Origin: a virus
Reading direction: 5' to 3' (one strand)
Length of the DNA stretch: 40,629 bases
Virus record (IMG/VR): IMGVR_UViG_3300025889_000025
Span: 1 to 40,629 of that record
The notes under the pieces were generated by a model. That model made no database searches, was not told the origin of the DNA, and saw only the letters and a program-made list of their open reading frames with translations. The translations under genes were made by a program, and so were the position numbers. Below, piece after piece: positions 9,532-17,267 of the stretch. Position 1 is the stretch's first letter; each line of letters opens with the position of its first letter.

Positions 9532-10481
9532 TGTCTGCTAGACAAGATAGAGGACAATCAGGTAGCCAAGTATCTGCTTGGATGCCTTCTAATAATAAAT
9601 TTACTCCACTTGTGCAACAATCAGTTGTTGCCCCGTATGGATTAAAATTACAGCAAACCATTCAAGCATCGGGTTCCGTTACTATCCCTGCAGGCATTAA
9701 CTTTGTTTATGCGATTGTTGTAGGCGGTGGCGGTGCTGGTAGCAGTTCTACAGTTCTTTCAGGTGGAGGAGCAGGTGGTGTTTCTTATGGTTGGACACTT
9801 GCTCAATCAACCTGCATAGTTGGTAGTGGCGCATCTAGTGGTGGAACAAGTGGTGGTTATTCTCGTTACGGAAATATCATTGCAGGCGGTGGTGCTGGAG
9901 CCGCAAACCAACCTGGTCCTGGTAGTGCTGGCAATGGTGGCAGTGGTGCTACTGGTGGTAATGGTGGTGCAGGACTTGTAAGTTATTATGGCGCTCCAGC
10001 AGGTAGTGGTGGCACTGGAGGTAGCACAACCGCAAATGGCGGTAATGGTATTGCTGCAGTAGGTGCTGGCGGTGGCGGTGGAACTGCATTTGCTGGTGGT
10101 ACTGGTGGTAATGGTGGAAATGGTGTTTCAGGCGGAGGCGGTGGCGGAAGTCAAGCATCTGGATCATCTACTCAAACTGGTGGTAATGGTGGCAGTGGTT
10201 TAGTAGGCGGTGGCGGTGGTGGTGCAGGAACCACAACTGGCACACGCACTGGTGGTAGTGGTGGTAATGGTTTAGGAATTGATGGAACCGCTTATACAGG
10301 TGGAACAGGAACTACTGGAACCAATACTAATGGCGCAGGCGGTGGAGGAGCAGGAATTGCTGGAAATGGTAGCAACGCTGCAACAACCGTAGGTGGCGCA
10401 GGTGGTTTAGGTGGCGGAGGCGGTGGCGGTGGCGCTACTGCAGGCGCTGGTGGCGCAGGAATTATTTATCTTTACTACTAA
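9531..10481 (+). CDS. Glycine-rich fibre/adhesin protein 1
   Basis: A 316-aa protein. The N-terminal domain contains YGLKLQQTIQASGSVTIPAGI and a hydrophobic VYAIVVGGGGAG strand. From about residue 65 to the end it is dominated by GGxG and GGGG runs. It finishes in GGAGIIYLYY. Such sequences can form polyglycine-II helix bundles, as known from phage S16 gp38-type adhesins. It is a paralogue of the next gene. Likely a receptor-contacting tip or fibre. Confidence 0.75.
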   Translation: MSARQDRGQSGSQVSAWMPSNNKFTPLVQQSVVAPYGLKLQQTIQASGSVTIPAGINFVYAIVVGGGGAGSSSTVLSGGGAGGVSYGWTLAQSTCIVGSGASSGGTSGGYSRYGNIIAGGGAGAANQPGPGSAGNGGSGATGGNGGAGLVSYYGAPAGSGGTGGSTTANGGNGIAAVGAGGGGGTAFAGGTGGNGGNGVSGGGGGGSQASGSSTQTGGNGGSGLVGGGGGGAGTTTGTRTGGSGGNGLGIDGTAYTGGTGTTGTNTNGAGGGGAGIAGNGSNAATTVGGAGGLGGGGGGGGATAGAGGAGIIYLYY

Positions 10482-10490
10482 AGGAAACTT

Positions 10491-11375
10491 ATGAGTGCAA
10501 ATTTTAATATCAATCCATCATTCTCTGATACACCATACGGATTAAAGTTACAACAAACTATCACATCAAGCGGAGCAGTAACTATCCCATCAAACATCAA
10601 GCGTGTATATGCAATATGTATTGGCGCTGGTGGTGGAGGCGGTGCTACTTCTACTTATGCAGGTGGCGGAGCTGCAGGAAGTTTTTCTGCTGGCTGGACT
10701 TATGCAACTAACACTTGCACCGTAGGTGCGGGTGGAACAGGTGTTGCTGGAGCAACTGGTAATAATGGTGGTTTTACGCAGTATGGAATGATTTTAGCAG
10801 GCGGTGGTCGTGGCGGTGCTGGTGCAACTACACCTAGTACAGATGTTACTTCTACAAATTATGGTTCTAGTGGTCAAGGTGCTGGTAATGGTGGTAGTGC
10901 AGGTGCAGGACTTGTAAGTTTTTATGGCAGTCCAGCAGGAAGTGCCGGTTCACCTAATGGTCTTACTTCTTATGCTGCAGGCGGTGGTGCTACTGGTGCT
11001 ACCACAGGCGGTGCTGGTGGAGCTGGTGTAATTGGTGGAGGCGGAGGTGGAGCGTCAGGCTCTACTGGAACTCAAACAGGTGGCGCTGGTGGTAGAGGTT
11101 TAATTTGTGGTGGTGGTGGTTCTGCTAACACTACAGGTACTGGCACAGGCGGTGCTGGTGGTAATTCTGATTCTTACACAGGTGGTTCTGGTTCAACTGG
11201 AACTGGTGTTACTTTTGGTGCTGGTGGAGGTGGAGCTGGTTACACCGGTAATGGTTCTAACGGATCTGGAAATACTGGCGGTGCTGGTGGCTCAGGCGGT
11301 GGTGGCGGTGGTGCTGGATGTAACAGTGGCACTGGTGGCACTGGTGGAGCTGGCGTAATTTATCTTTACTACTAA
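10491..11375 (+). CDS. Glycine-rich fibre/adhesin protein 2
   Basis: A 294-aa protein that is a tandem paralogue of the preceding gene. It shares the YGLKLQQTI-SSGAVTIPSNI start region, the VYAI-GAGGGGG strand, the YG-ILAGGG turn and the GGAGVIYLYY end, while the glycine-rich interior differs. It has its own AAAGGA site. The pair probably arose by duplication and may give different receptor contacts. Confidence 0.75.
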   Translation: MSANFNINPSFSDTPYGLKLQQTITSSGAVTIPSNIKRVYAICIGAGGGGGATSTYAGGGAAGSFSAGWTYATNTCTVGAGGTGVAGATGNNGGFTQYGMILAGGGRGGAGATTPSTDVTSTNYGSSGQGAGNGGSAGAGLVSFYGSPAGSAGSPNGLTSYAAGGGATGATTGGAGGAGVIGGGGGGASGSTGTQTGGAGGRGLICGGGGSANTTGTGTGGAGGNSDSYTGGSGSTGTGVTFGAGGGGAGYTGNGSNGSGNTGGAGGSGGGGGGAGCNSGTGGTGGAGVIYLYY

Positions 11376-11383
11376 GGAGTGTA

Positions 11384-11563
11384 ATGGCTACATTTGCAAT
11401 GATGTCTGGTAATTCGGTAAGTAATATTATCGTTGCAGACAATAAAGAAGAAACAGAAAAAGCACTTAATTGTGTGTTAATTGAGTTTACAACAGAAAAC
11501 CCTGCAGGTATTGGTTGGACTTGGGATGGTTCTAAGTTTATTGAACCAATCATAGAAGAATAA
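11384..11563 (+). CDS. 59-aa protein following the glycine-rich fibres
   Basis: A short frame with an AAGGAG site 5 nt before ATG. The product starts MATFAMMSGNSVSNIIVADN and contains NPAGIGWTWDGSKF, a pattern seen in small phage proteins that sit near fibre genes. It is acidic at the C-terminus. The role is not known; a fibre-associated or chaperone function is possible. Confidence 0.7.
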   Translation: MATFAMMSGNSVSNIIVADNKEETEKALNCVLIEFTTENPAGIGWTWDGSKFIEPIIEE

Positions 11564-11628
11564 TTATATAAATATCGTCCTGAGTATGACGCGAAACTGC
11601 TCCGTTTTTTATTTTAAAAGGAGATTTA

Positions 11629-13815
11629 GTGTCAACGCTACCCCCAAACATTACTGAACCAATTCCTGCCGCCGTTGGTAATCCAGTTAATAATCAAATA
11701 TATGCAGGTAGTAGTGTTGCTTATGATGTCTCTATTGGTGGTCAACCATTCTTCCTGCTTAACGATGATAACAATCCTTACCGTCGTGTAACAGCGCAGT
11801 ACCGTAAGAATCAAGTTGATATGTCCAGAGAACCAGGTGAGCAGACGCTTACTGGTTGGTGGCTACGTTCACAGTCATCATTCCATTTAGGTCAAGGCAT
11901 TACTTTTTATGAGCCTACACAGGATGAATCGCTACGCTTTCAATACACCTACTCAAAAGGTTGCGATGTATGGACTAAAGGACAGGTAACACTTCTACCT
12001 AATACCTTTACAAGCCACTACACAACAGGTGACTTACAGCCTAACAAGCGACCATACCAGGTTACTCGTTCTATCCGTCCAAGTTATACGGTAACTAACA
12101 AGGCTCTTACATCTAACGTAGCAACCTTAACTATCGGTACTCATTACCTAACTGTCGGTGCTACCGTTACTGTGGATAACATTGACGCTACCTTTAATGG
12201 TAGTTATGTTCTTACTGCAGTTACATCAACTACTATCAGCTACGCTTGTACTGCATCAAACGTAACATCAGTTGCTGCATCTGGTCTAGTAACTCAGGAT
12301 GCAGTCCTTCTTTGGGATAAGTATGACGTAGATAAGATTGACGTAGGTGGCAACCTAGTTCACTTTATTGACTACACCGCTGGCGTAAACGATCCTGTTT
12401 ACTCTATCTGTGATGATGGTGTAAATGCTTACTGGGTAACCAACGTAACTTCTGGTGGTAGTAGCAAGTTGCACGTCTATAAGAAGGCATTAACTGCAGA
12501 TACATCTGTTTCTCCTACCTTGATGTTTAATGCTACTGGTGTTGTAGTAACCAATGCGGTTATTGAGTTCACCAAAGAACGTCTAGTTCTGGCAGCAAAT
12601 AACAAGGTTTATGAATTTGCAACTACAGCAACTGCGTTGCCATCTCCTGTCTATACACACCCAACAGATAACTTTGTATATACCAGCATTACTTCATCTG
12701 GTGCTGCTATCTACTTAGCAGGTTACACAGGTGTTCAATCAACTATCAGTAAGTTTACGCTTACTACTGCTGGTGCTATGCCTACTCTTACATCTGCTAT
12801 CACAGCAGCTGAACTACCAGTAGGTGAGATTGCATTTAGAATCTACTACTACTTAGGGTTTATGGCTATCGGTACCAGCCTTGGTTTACGTATGGCTGCA
12901 GTATCTGATACAGATGGGTCTATTGCATACGGTCCATTGTTATTTGAATCAGAGCAACCAGTCTATGACGTAGCAGGTTATGACAAGTATCTATGGTGCA
13001 CAACTAACGTAGATGGTAACCCTGGCGTTACTCGCGTTAACTTAGGTCAACAGATTACTAGCCTTGTCTTTGCTTACGCTTGGGATTTATATGACCCATC
13101 AACTACAGGCTTTACTACTACATCCTGTTCATTCTCAGGTAACACTAACCAACTTGTATTCTGTACTGCTAATAATGGTACATCTAATGGTTCTAATTAC
13201 ATTCAGTCTGCAACAGATTTAATTGAACAAGGTTATATACAGACAGGTTTTGTCCGTTATAATACAGTTGAAAATAAAATATTTAAATATGTTGTTCCTA
13301 AATTTAATACTGAAAATGGTTCATTAATTGTTAAATCTATAGATCAAAATAATATTGAATATTCGTTAGGTTCTTATGCTCAAGGTTCTGATGTAGGTCA
13401 GGTTGGTATAAGTTATCCGATTGGCGCACAGCAATATTTAGCATTTAAATTTATATTCAATCGTAATAATATAGATGCAACTTTAGGTCCAGTATTTACT
13501 GGCTATCAGCTCAAGGTACTACCTGCCGTTCCACGTCAGCGTCTGATTCAGTATCCGTGCTCCTTATTCGATAGTGAATCAGATAAGTTCGGTAATAAGG
13601 CAGGCTATGATGGGGCCGCATATAACCGTTTAAAGGCCATAGAAGCCATTGAGAGCAACGGAGATACGATTGTTATCCAAGACTTTAGACCTACCTCTGG
13701 TGAGACCTATACAGGCATTATAGAAGAAATTGACTTTATCAATAAAACACCTACCGACAAGCGTTATTCAGGATGGGGCGGTCTCTGCCTTATCACGATA
13801 CGCACTATCTCTTAA
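11629..13815 (+). CDS. Large tail protein (putative nozzle/tail-tube-like)
   Basis: A 728-aa, beta-rich protein with GTG start behind a strong AAAGGAG site. The N-terminus has QPFFLLNDDNNPYRRVTAQYRK and WWLRSQSSFHLGQG. Repeated beta modules and YxxG turns suggest a propeller or barrel. A C-terminal domain is rich in Tyr and Asp. In this gene order it matches the second, large tail component of short-tailed phages (T7 gp12-like in position). From about 13200 to 13500 synonymous codons become more A/T-ended than in the flanks, which could mark a module swap. Confidence 0.65.
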   Translation: MSTLPPNITEPIPAAVGNPVNNQIYAGSSVAYDVSIGGQPFFLLNDDNNPYRRVTAQYRKNQVDMSREPGEQTLTGWWLRSQSSFHLGQGITFYEPTQDESLRFQYTYSKGCDVWTKGQVTLLPNTFTSHYTTGDLQPNKRPYQVTRSIRPSYTVTNKALTSNVATLTIGTHYLTVGATVTVDNIDATFNGSYVLTAVTSTTISYACTASNVTSVAASGLVTQDAVLLWDKYDVDKIDVGGNLVHFIDYTAGVNDPVYSICDDGVNAYWVTNVTSGGSSKLHVYKKALTADTSVSPTLMFNATGVVVTNAVIEFTKERLVLAANNKVYEFATTATALPSPVYTHPTDNFVYTSITSSGAAIYLAGYTGVQSTISKFTLTTAGAMPTLTSAITAAELPVGEIAFRIYYYLGFMAIGTSLGLRMAAVSDTDGSIAYGPLLFESEQPVYDVAGYDKYLWCTTNVDGNPGVTRVNLGQQITSLVFAYAWDLYDPSTTGFTTTSCSFSGNTNQLVFCTANNGTSNGSNYIQSATDLIEQGYIQTGFVRYNTVENKIFKYVVPKFNTENGSLIVKSIDQNNIEYSLGSYAQGSDVGQVGISYPIGAQQYLAFKFIFNRNNIDATLGPVFTGYQLKVLPAVPRQRLIQYPCSLFDSESDKFGNKAGYDGAAYNRLKAIEAIESNGDTIVIQDFRPTSGETYTGIIEEIDFINKTPTDKRYSGWGGLCLITIRTIS

Positions 13816-13823
13816 GGAGAGCA

Positions 13824-14018
13824 ATGACCATAGACCAATGGGCAACCACTATCTCAGGCTTCCTTGCTGTAATTCTTGCAGTTGGAGCTTCCTTTAGATG
13901 GCTAATCAAACACTATCTTAAAGAGTTGAAACCTAATGGTGGAAATTCTATGAACGACAGACTCACCAAATTGGAGACAAAGGTAGAGATTATCTACGAC
14001 TTACTTAAGGACAAGTAA
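13824..14018 (+). CDS. Small membrane protein of the lysis cassette
   Basis: A 64-aa protein with one N-terminal membrane helix (about residues 6-25, TISGFLAVILAVGASFRWLI) and a C-terminal helical segment with MNDRLTKLETKVEIIYDLL, typical of a coiled coil. AAGGAG precedes the ATG; the frame is open further upstream but inside the tail gene. It ends in a TAATG overlap with the endolysin. It could be a holin or spanin-like partner. Confidence 0.7.
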   Translation: MTIDQWATTISGFLAVILAVGASFRWLIKHYLKELKPNGGNSMNDRLTKLETKVEIIYDLLKDK

Positions 14019-14518
14019 TGAAAACTAAGCAAGAGAAGTTTGTTGAATTGGCTCTCGCTGAGGTTGGTACCAAAGAGGGTCCTAAGAATAATGAGACTAA
14101 GTATGGCGCTTTTACAAAGCATAACTTTCAACCTTGGTGTGGCAGCTTTGTTATGTGGTGTGCTGCTCAAGTAAAGGCTAAATTACCAAACGTAGTCTGG
14201 ACTCCTGGCGGAGTCGAGTCATTTAAAGGAATAGGACAATGGTCTAATGCAGAGTCTGCTATGCCTAAGCCTGGCGATATTGTTTTTTTTGATTTCCCTG
14301 GCGGGGATAAAACTGATCACGTTGGCATTGTGGTCAAAGATAATTTAGATGGCACGGTAACTACCGTAGAAGGTAACACCATCGCAGATGGTAAACAGGG
14401 TTCCCAGTCTAACGGCGGGGAGGTATGCAAGAAGGTTCGTGCATACAAGAAAAACAATCGCAAGAAACTACCGGTATATATCAGTGGATTTGGCCATCCA
14501 CGTTGGGAGAAAATGTGA
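14018..14518 (+). CDS. Endolysin, CHAP-type amidase/endopeptidase
   Basis: A 166-aa cell-wall hydrolase. CHAP/NlpC-like residues are visible: catalytic Cys41 in PWCGSFV, His101 in TDHVGIV, and Glu118/Asn120 in VEGN. The domain fills almost the whole protein, with no separate wall-binding domain, only a basic C-terminal tail. It would cut peptidoglycan cross-links or stem peptides at lysis. It is flanked by two small membrane proteins in an overlapping lysis cassette. Confidence 0.85.
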   Translation: MKTKQEKFVELALAEVGTKEGPKNNETKYGAFTKHNFQPWCGSFVMWCAAQVKAKLPNVVWTPGGVESFKGIGQWSNAESAMPKPGDIVFFDFPGGDKTDHVGIVVKDNLDGTVTTVEGNTIADGKQGSQSNGGEVCKKVRAYKKNNRKKLPVYISGFGHPRWEKM

Positions 14519-14724
14519 AGATCAATAAGAAAGTATTTGAAGTTTGGGCAAAGTGGTTTGTAGGAAACCTACTAACTGCAGTAGTAGTAATTGGCAAGTC
14601 ACCACTTGACTTTTCTACCTCAGACTGGAAGCACGCAGCTAATGCAGTATGGCTTGCATTGGTACCAGTAATCATTGCTTGGGCTAACCCTAAGAATGAT
14701 TTAACTATGACTGTTAAGAAGTAA
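14515..14724 (+). CDS. Holin-like membrane protein
   Basis: A 69-aa protein starting with GTG in a GTGA overlap with the endolysin stop. Two hydrophobic segments are visible: NLLTAVVVIG (about 18-27) and AVWLALVPVIIAWA (about 44-57), with charged ends. That topology and its position behind the endolysin fit a holin. It is the last gene of the late operon, 24 nt before a strong terminator. Confidence 0.72.
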   Translation: MKINKKVFEVWAKWFVGNLLTAVVVIGKSPLDFSTSDWKHAANAVWLALVPVIIAWANPKNDLTMTVKK

Positions 14725-14747
14725 CCGCTTTAACTGCGAGGCACAAG

Positions 14748-14777
14748 CCCCACCCGAAAGGGTGGGGTTCTTTTTTT
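14748..14777 (+). terminator. Rho-independent terminator of the late operon
   Basis: CCCCACCC (14748-14755) and GGGTGGGG (14760-14767) close a GAAA tetraloop and are followed by TTCTTTTTTT. This is a textbook intrinsic terminator for rightward transcription, placed just after the holin-like gene. It also separates the late operon from the convergent leftward gene at 14988-14788. Confidence 0.95.
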
Positions 14778-14787
14778 ATGCCTAAAA

Positions 14788-14988
14788 TCAGGGGATGTAA
14801 CCGGGCCTATCAACTTCACAAGGCAGAATAACTATTGCATCGCAGCTAAGACATTCGCCTTCAAGGTAGTAGTAGGAAGGCTTGTAATCTTCAAAGGCAA
14901 CTATTGTTTTGAACATAGTGCAACCACAGATGCAGACGTGGGTAGGGCCAATGGCTCTTAGATCTGCTGCTTGCTTCTCTGGTAACAT
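14788..14988 (-). CDS. 66-aa Cys-rich protein
   Basis: A leftward gene with CICGC and CLSC cysteine pairs, compatible with a zinc ribbon, and a Tyr-rich linker between them (DYKPSYYYLEGE). The frame can start at GTG 15021, but ATG 14988 follows a good AGGAAACT site and is preferred. It converges on the late operon and stands alone, between the late terminator and the early promoter region. It is possibly a regulator or accessory protein. Confidence 0.7.
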   Translation of the reverse strand: MLPEKQAADLRAIGPTHVCICGCTMFKTIVAFEDYKPSYYYLEGECLSCDAIVILPCEVDRPGYIP

Positions 14989-15032
14989 AGTTTCCTGGCA
15001 GGGTTGGTAGACGGAACCCACCCAGTTAGTTA

Positions 15033-15061
15033 AAGGGCCTTATCAGGGCCGTCAGGCCCTT
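15033..15061. promoter_or_regulatory. Two mutually exclusive hairpins between divergent genes
   Basis: GGCCCTT at 15055-15061 can pair with AAGGGCC at 15033-15039 (loop 15 nt). Its GGCCC part can instead pair with the second GGGCC copy at 15046-15050 (loop gtca). The element sits upstream of both the leftward Cys-rich gene and the rightward early operon. Competing stems suggest a switch or a protein-binding site, but no function is proven. Confidence 0.4.
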
Positions 15062-15102
15062 GGTTAATTAATGCTCGCTTCGCTCGCAATTATACACATT
15101 CT

Positions 15103-15126
15103 CCCTACCATCGTGTCTACGACACG
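15103..15126 (+). promoter_or_regulatory. Candidate operator: CCCTACCATC plus inverted repeat
   Basis: The 10-mer CCCTACCATC (15103-15112) runs into the inverted repeat CGTGTC-TAC-GACACG (15112-15126). The repeat lies where the -35 region of the early promoter would be. The same 10-mer occurs at 28586-28595 upstream of terminase, again directly before an inverted repeat. This placement suggests a shared regulator site. Confidence 0.4.
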
Positions 15127-15143
15127 CCGAAGCCACGCGGTTG

Positions 15144-15152
15144 TGATATGAT
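15144..15152 (+). promoter_or_regulatory. Extended -10 promoter for the early operon; leaderless start
   Basis: TGATATGAT is an extended -10 (TGn + TATGAT, five of six consensus bases). Its last base is 7 nt before the A of the ATG at 15159. Transcription would start at or next to the A of ATG, giving a leaderless mRNA. This agrees with the lack of any Shine-Dalgarno sequence before that gene. No good -35 is visible, as is usual for extended -10 promoters. Confidence 0.6.
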
Positions 15153-15158
15153 TCTCCT

Positions 15159-15557
15159 ATGCCTCGCATCTACACCATCAAGATATTCGGACAGAAGTAC
15201 AAGGTTGATTACGCACATAACGAAGAAGATAGTTATGGCATCACTGACTCTGCTACTAATCGTATCTCTATCAGACATCGCCTACCGGAAGATAAACTTG
15301 TACGTGTACTAATGCACGAGGTAGCACACGCAGTTATCTTTGAATCATTACTTGCTAATCGCAAGCGATTTGATGTAGAAGAAGTCTGTGATCTGGTGGG
15401 CTATCACATTGTGGATGTACTACGTGATAATCCACAGCTGATGGAATTTGTACTTGGTTATAAAGAGCCAGAAGAAATAGTTGACAAACCTGCAGAGGTA
15501 GCCACTACAATAGTTTCCCCGCAGAAAGGTAACGATGAACAAAACATTGCAGATTGA
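15159..15557 (+). CDS. Zinc metallopeptidase-like protein (HExxH)
   Basis: A 132-aa protein with the zinc-binding HEVAH motif at residues 53-57 (preceded by RVLM). Such short HExxH domains are found in ImmA/IrrE- and SprT-like proteins, which cut repressors or process DNA-protein complexes. The C-terminal 30 residues are disordered and acidic. It is the first gene of the early operon, apparently translated from a leaderless mRNA, so an early role against a host or phage regulator is possible. The target is unknown. Confidence 0.7.
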   Translation: MPRIYTIKIFGQKYKVDYAHNEEDSYGITDSATNRISIRHRLPEDKLVRVLMHEVAHAVIFESLLANRKRFDVEEVCDLVGYHIVDVLRDNPQLMEFVLGYKEPEEIVDKPAEVATTIVSPQKGNDEQNIAD

Positions 15558-15711
15558 GAAAGCAGATTTGCTTTTACAAATCATTGACAGAATTTCACAA
15601 GAGCGAGTAAGTTACAACTTCTATGGAACTACCGCAGAAGATTCATACCTATCAGGTATCAACGAAGGAATTAACAGAGTGTTAGATGCACTGAAAGAAT
15701 TTGAAGAATGA
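15535..15711 (+). CDS. 58-aa hypothetical protein
   Basis: A short acidic protein starting at ATG 15535 behind AAAGGT, inside the 3' end of the previous gene (23-nt overlap), and ending in an ATGA overlap with the nuclease gene. Predicted mainly helical (KADLLLQIIDRISQE, then GINEGINRVLDALKEFEE). No family recognised; close packing supports it. Confidence 0.65.
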   Translation: MNKTLQIEKADLLLQIIDRISQERVSYNFYGTTAEDSYLSGINEGINRVLDALKEFEE

Positions 15712-16655
15712 AAGATTTTCTAGTAGAGATACTCCACGCTAAAGAGAACTCACGACCACGTTCTAACCAGGTACAGATTGGACCATCAGAACTTGGTGGT
15801 TGCCGTCGTAAAGTTTATTACAGACTACACGACCAGCATCAGACTAACGATAACGAGATGAAGTTAGCTGCCATTATGGGTACTGCTATTCACTCTGCTA
15901 TTGAGAATGCTTTAGCTCTTGCAGATCCTACTGGAACTAAGTATGTTGTAGAACAAGAAGTTGAATGGGGCGATATGAAAGCCCACATTGACCTATGGAT
16001 TCCTGAGACTGGTGATGTTGTTGATTGGAAAACAGTTAAAAAGAATAATCTTAGCTACTTTCCTAGCACCCAACAGCGTTGGCAGGTTCAGGTTTATGGT
16101 TACTTGCTAGACAAGAGCGGGAAGGGGAAGCCCGTTAATGTCAATCTTGTAGCCATACCTCGTGATGGTGATGAGCGTGATATCAAAGTCCACTCAGAAC
16201 CATACGACCCATCCATTGCAGAGGAAGCTCTGCGTTGGTTGGAAGAAGTTAAACAAGCAGAAGCTGCTCCTGAACCGGAACGTGATGAGAACTATTGTAA
16301 GTTCTATTGCAAGTACTACGACGCCAGCGGGGTAATTGGTTGCGTAGGACTTAAAAAAAAAGATGGTAAAGAAGCAGAAGAAAACTTAATAGCTGATCCA
16401 GATGCGGATAAGGCGGCCTTGCTTTATCTGCAACTGGATGAGCAAATCAAATCACTTGATGTAAAGAAGCAAGCGTTACGTGAACAGCTGCAAGGAATTA
16501 TAGGAACCACTATCAGTGGTATCTCAATTAACTGGCGCACCACACAGCGCAAGGTTGCAGACTTAGAAGCGCTTGAAAGTCAAGGGATTACGATTCCATA
16601 CAAAGAAGGTAAGGAATCATCAGCGTTATACATCAAACAAACTGGAGGAAAGTAA
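15708..16655 (+). CDS. PD-(D/E)XK exonuclease, Cas4/RecB-like
   Basis: A 315-aa nuclease. Visible motifs are the GTAIH motif (His62), Asp95 in HIDLW, and Asp106-Trp-Lys108 in VVDWKTV, followed by the QVQVYGYLL helix typical of the RecB-nuclease family. Cys32, Cys197, Cys201 and Cys212 are placed as in Cas4/AddB nucleases that hold a 4Fe-4S cluster. The last 90 residues are helical with a basic end. It probably processes DNA ends in replication or recombination. It is coupled to its neighbours by ATGA overlap upstream and immediate adjacency downstream. Confidence 0.85.
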   Translation: MKDFLVEILHAKENSRPRSNQVQIGPSELGGCRRKVYYRLHDQHQTNDNEMKLAAIMGTAIHSAIENALALADPTGTKYVVEQEVEWGDMKAHIDLWIPETGDVVDWKTVKKNNLSYFPSTQQRWQVQVYGYLLDKSGKGKPVNVNLVAIPRDGDERDIKVHSEPYDPSIAEEALRWLEEVKQAEAAPEPERDENYCKFYCKYYDASGVIGCVGLKKKDGKEAEENLIADPDADKAALLYLQLDEQIKSLDVKKQALREQLQGIIGTTISGISINWRTTQRKVADLEALESQGITIPYKEGKESSALYIKQTGGK

Positions 16656-17012
16656 ATGGCTGCAGGCCAAGAGACAGCGCTACAGATTAACTACAAGTTA
16701 TCTGATGGCACACTAATCAACATCTATGCAAAGGATCAGGCACACTTAGAATCTTTGCTTACATCACTCGGTGATGTTTCATCATTAATTCTTGCAACAA
16801 GTTCAGCACTTGGTATTAACAACTCACCTGCTGCTAACATTGCTAATATGCAAGCACAGCTAGGCGCTGTGGAAATCTCTGCTGATAAGCAGTGCAAGCA
16901 CGGAGCAATGTCATTTAAGTCAGGCACTGGAGCAAAGGGTCCTTGGAAGGGTTGGTTCTGCCCATCACCAAAGGGCACACCTGACCAATGCCAACCAGTC
17001 TTTATCCGCTAA
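16656..17012 (+). CDS. Hypothetical protein with C-terminal Cys/His cluster
   Basis: A 118-aa protein starting directly after the Cas4-like nuclease stop. The first 50 residues are a beta-helix mixture (YKLSDGTLINIYAKD), the middle is Ala/Asn-rich, and the C-terminus has CKHG, WFCP and QCQP elements that could bind zinc. Location between a nuclease and a helicase-like gene suggests single-strand DNA binding or recombination support. I do not recognise the family. Confidence 0.65.
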   Translation: MAAGQETALQINYKLSDGTLINIYAKDQAHLESLLTSLGDVSSLILATSSALGINNSPAANIANMQAQLGAVEISADKQCKHGAMSFKSGTGAKGPWKGWFCPSPKGTPDQCQPVFIR

Positions 17013-17015
17013 CCT

Positions 17016-17267
17016 ATGAAGGTTCCTTGGGAGTTTGAGGAACCGGCGTGTGCTGAAGTAGGTGGAGACTTTTGGTTTCCAGAAAAATCTGATACATCTA
17101 ATGAGATGTTTCTAGCTAAATCAATATGCGGTTCGTGCACCCATAAAGTTGATTGCTTTGAGTGGGCTGTTAACAATGAGCGCTTCGGCATCTGGGGTGG
17201 CACAACTGAAATGCAAAGAGCAAGTATTAGAAGAATGAGAGATAAGCGACGTGTTAACCCTAACTAG
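17016..17267 (+). CDS. WhiB-family Fe-S transcription regulator
   Basis: An 83-aa protein with the four WhiB cysteines Cys12, Cys38, Cys41 and Cys47 (C-x25-CxxC-x5-C) that hold a 4Fe-4S cluster. The GIWGG turn follows at residues 58-62, and then a basic RRMRDKRR tail. WhiB proteins are confined to actinobacteria and their phages and act through the sigma factor. No Shine-Dalgarno site precedes the ATG. The gene is in the early operon and overlaps the ATPase gene by 17 nt. It may redirect host transcription. Confidence 0.92.
   Translation: MKVPWEFEEPACAEVGGDFWFPEKSDTSNEMFLAKSICGSCTHKVDCFEWAVNNERFGIWGGTTEMQRASIRRMRDKRRVNPN

Noticed and set aside
9949-10167. Reverse frame in the glycine-rich gene (His/Gln/Tyr-rich)
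   Set aside because: It is a by-product of the GGN-rich coding strand; no Shine-Dalgarno site and implausible composition.
15072-15086. GCTCGC repeat as hairpin
   Set aside because: The two copies are direct, not inverted, so no stem forms, unlike the element at 28598.
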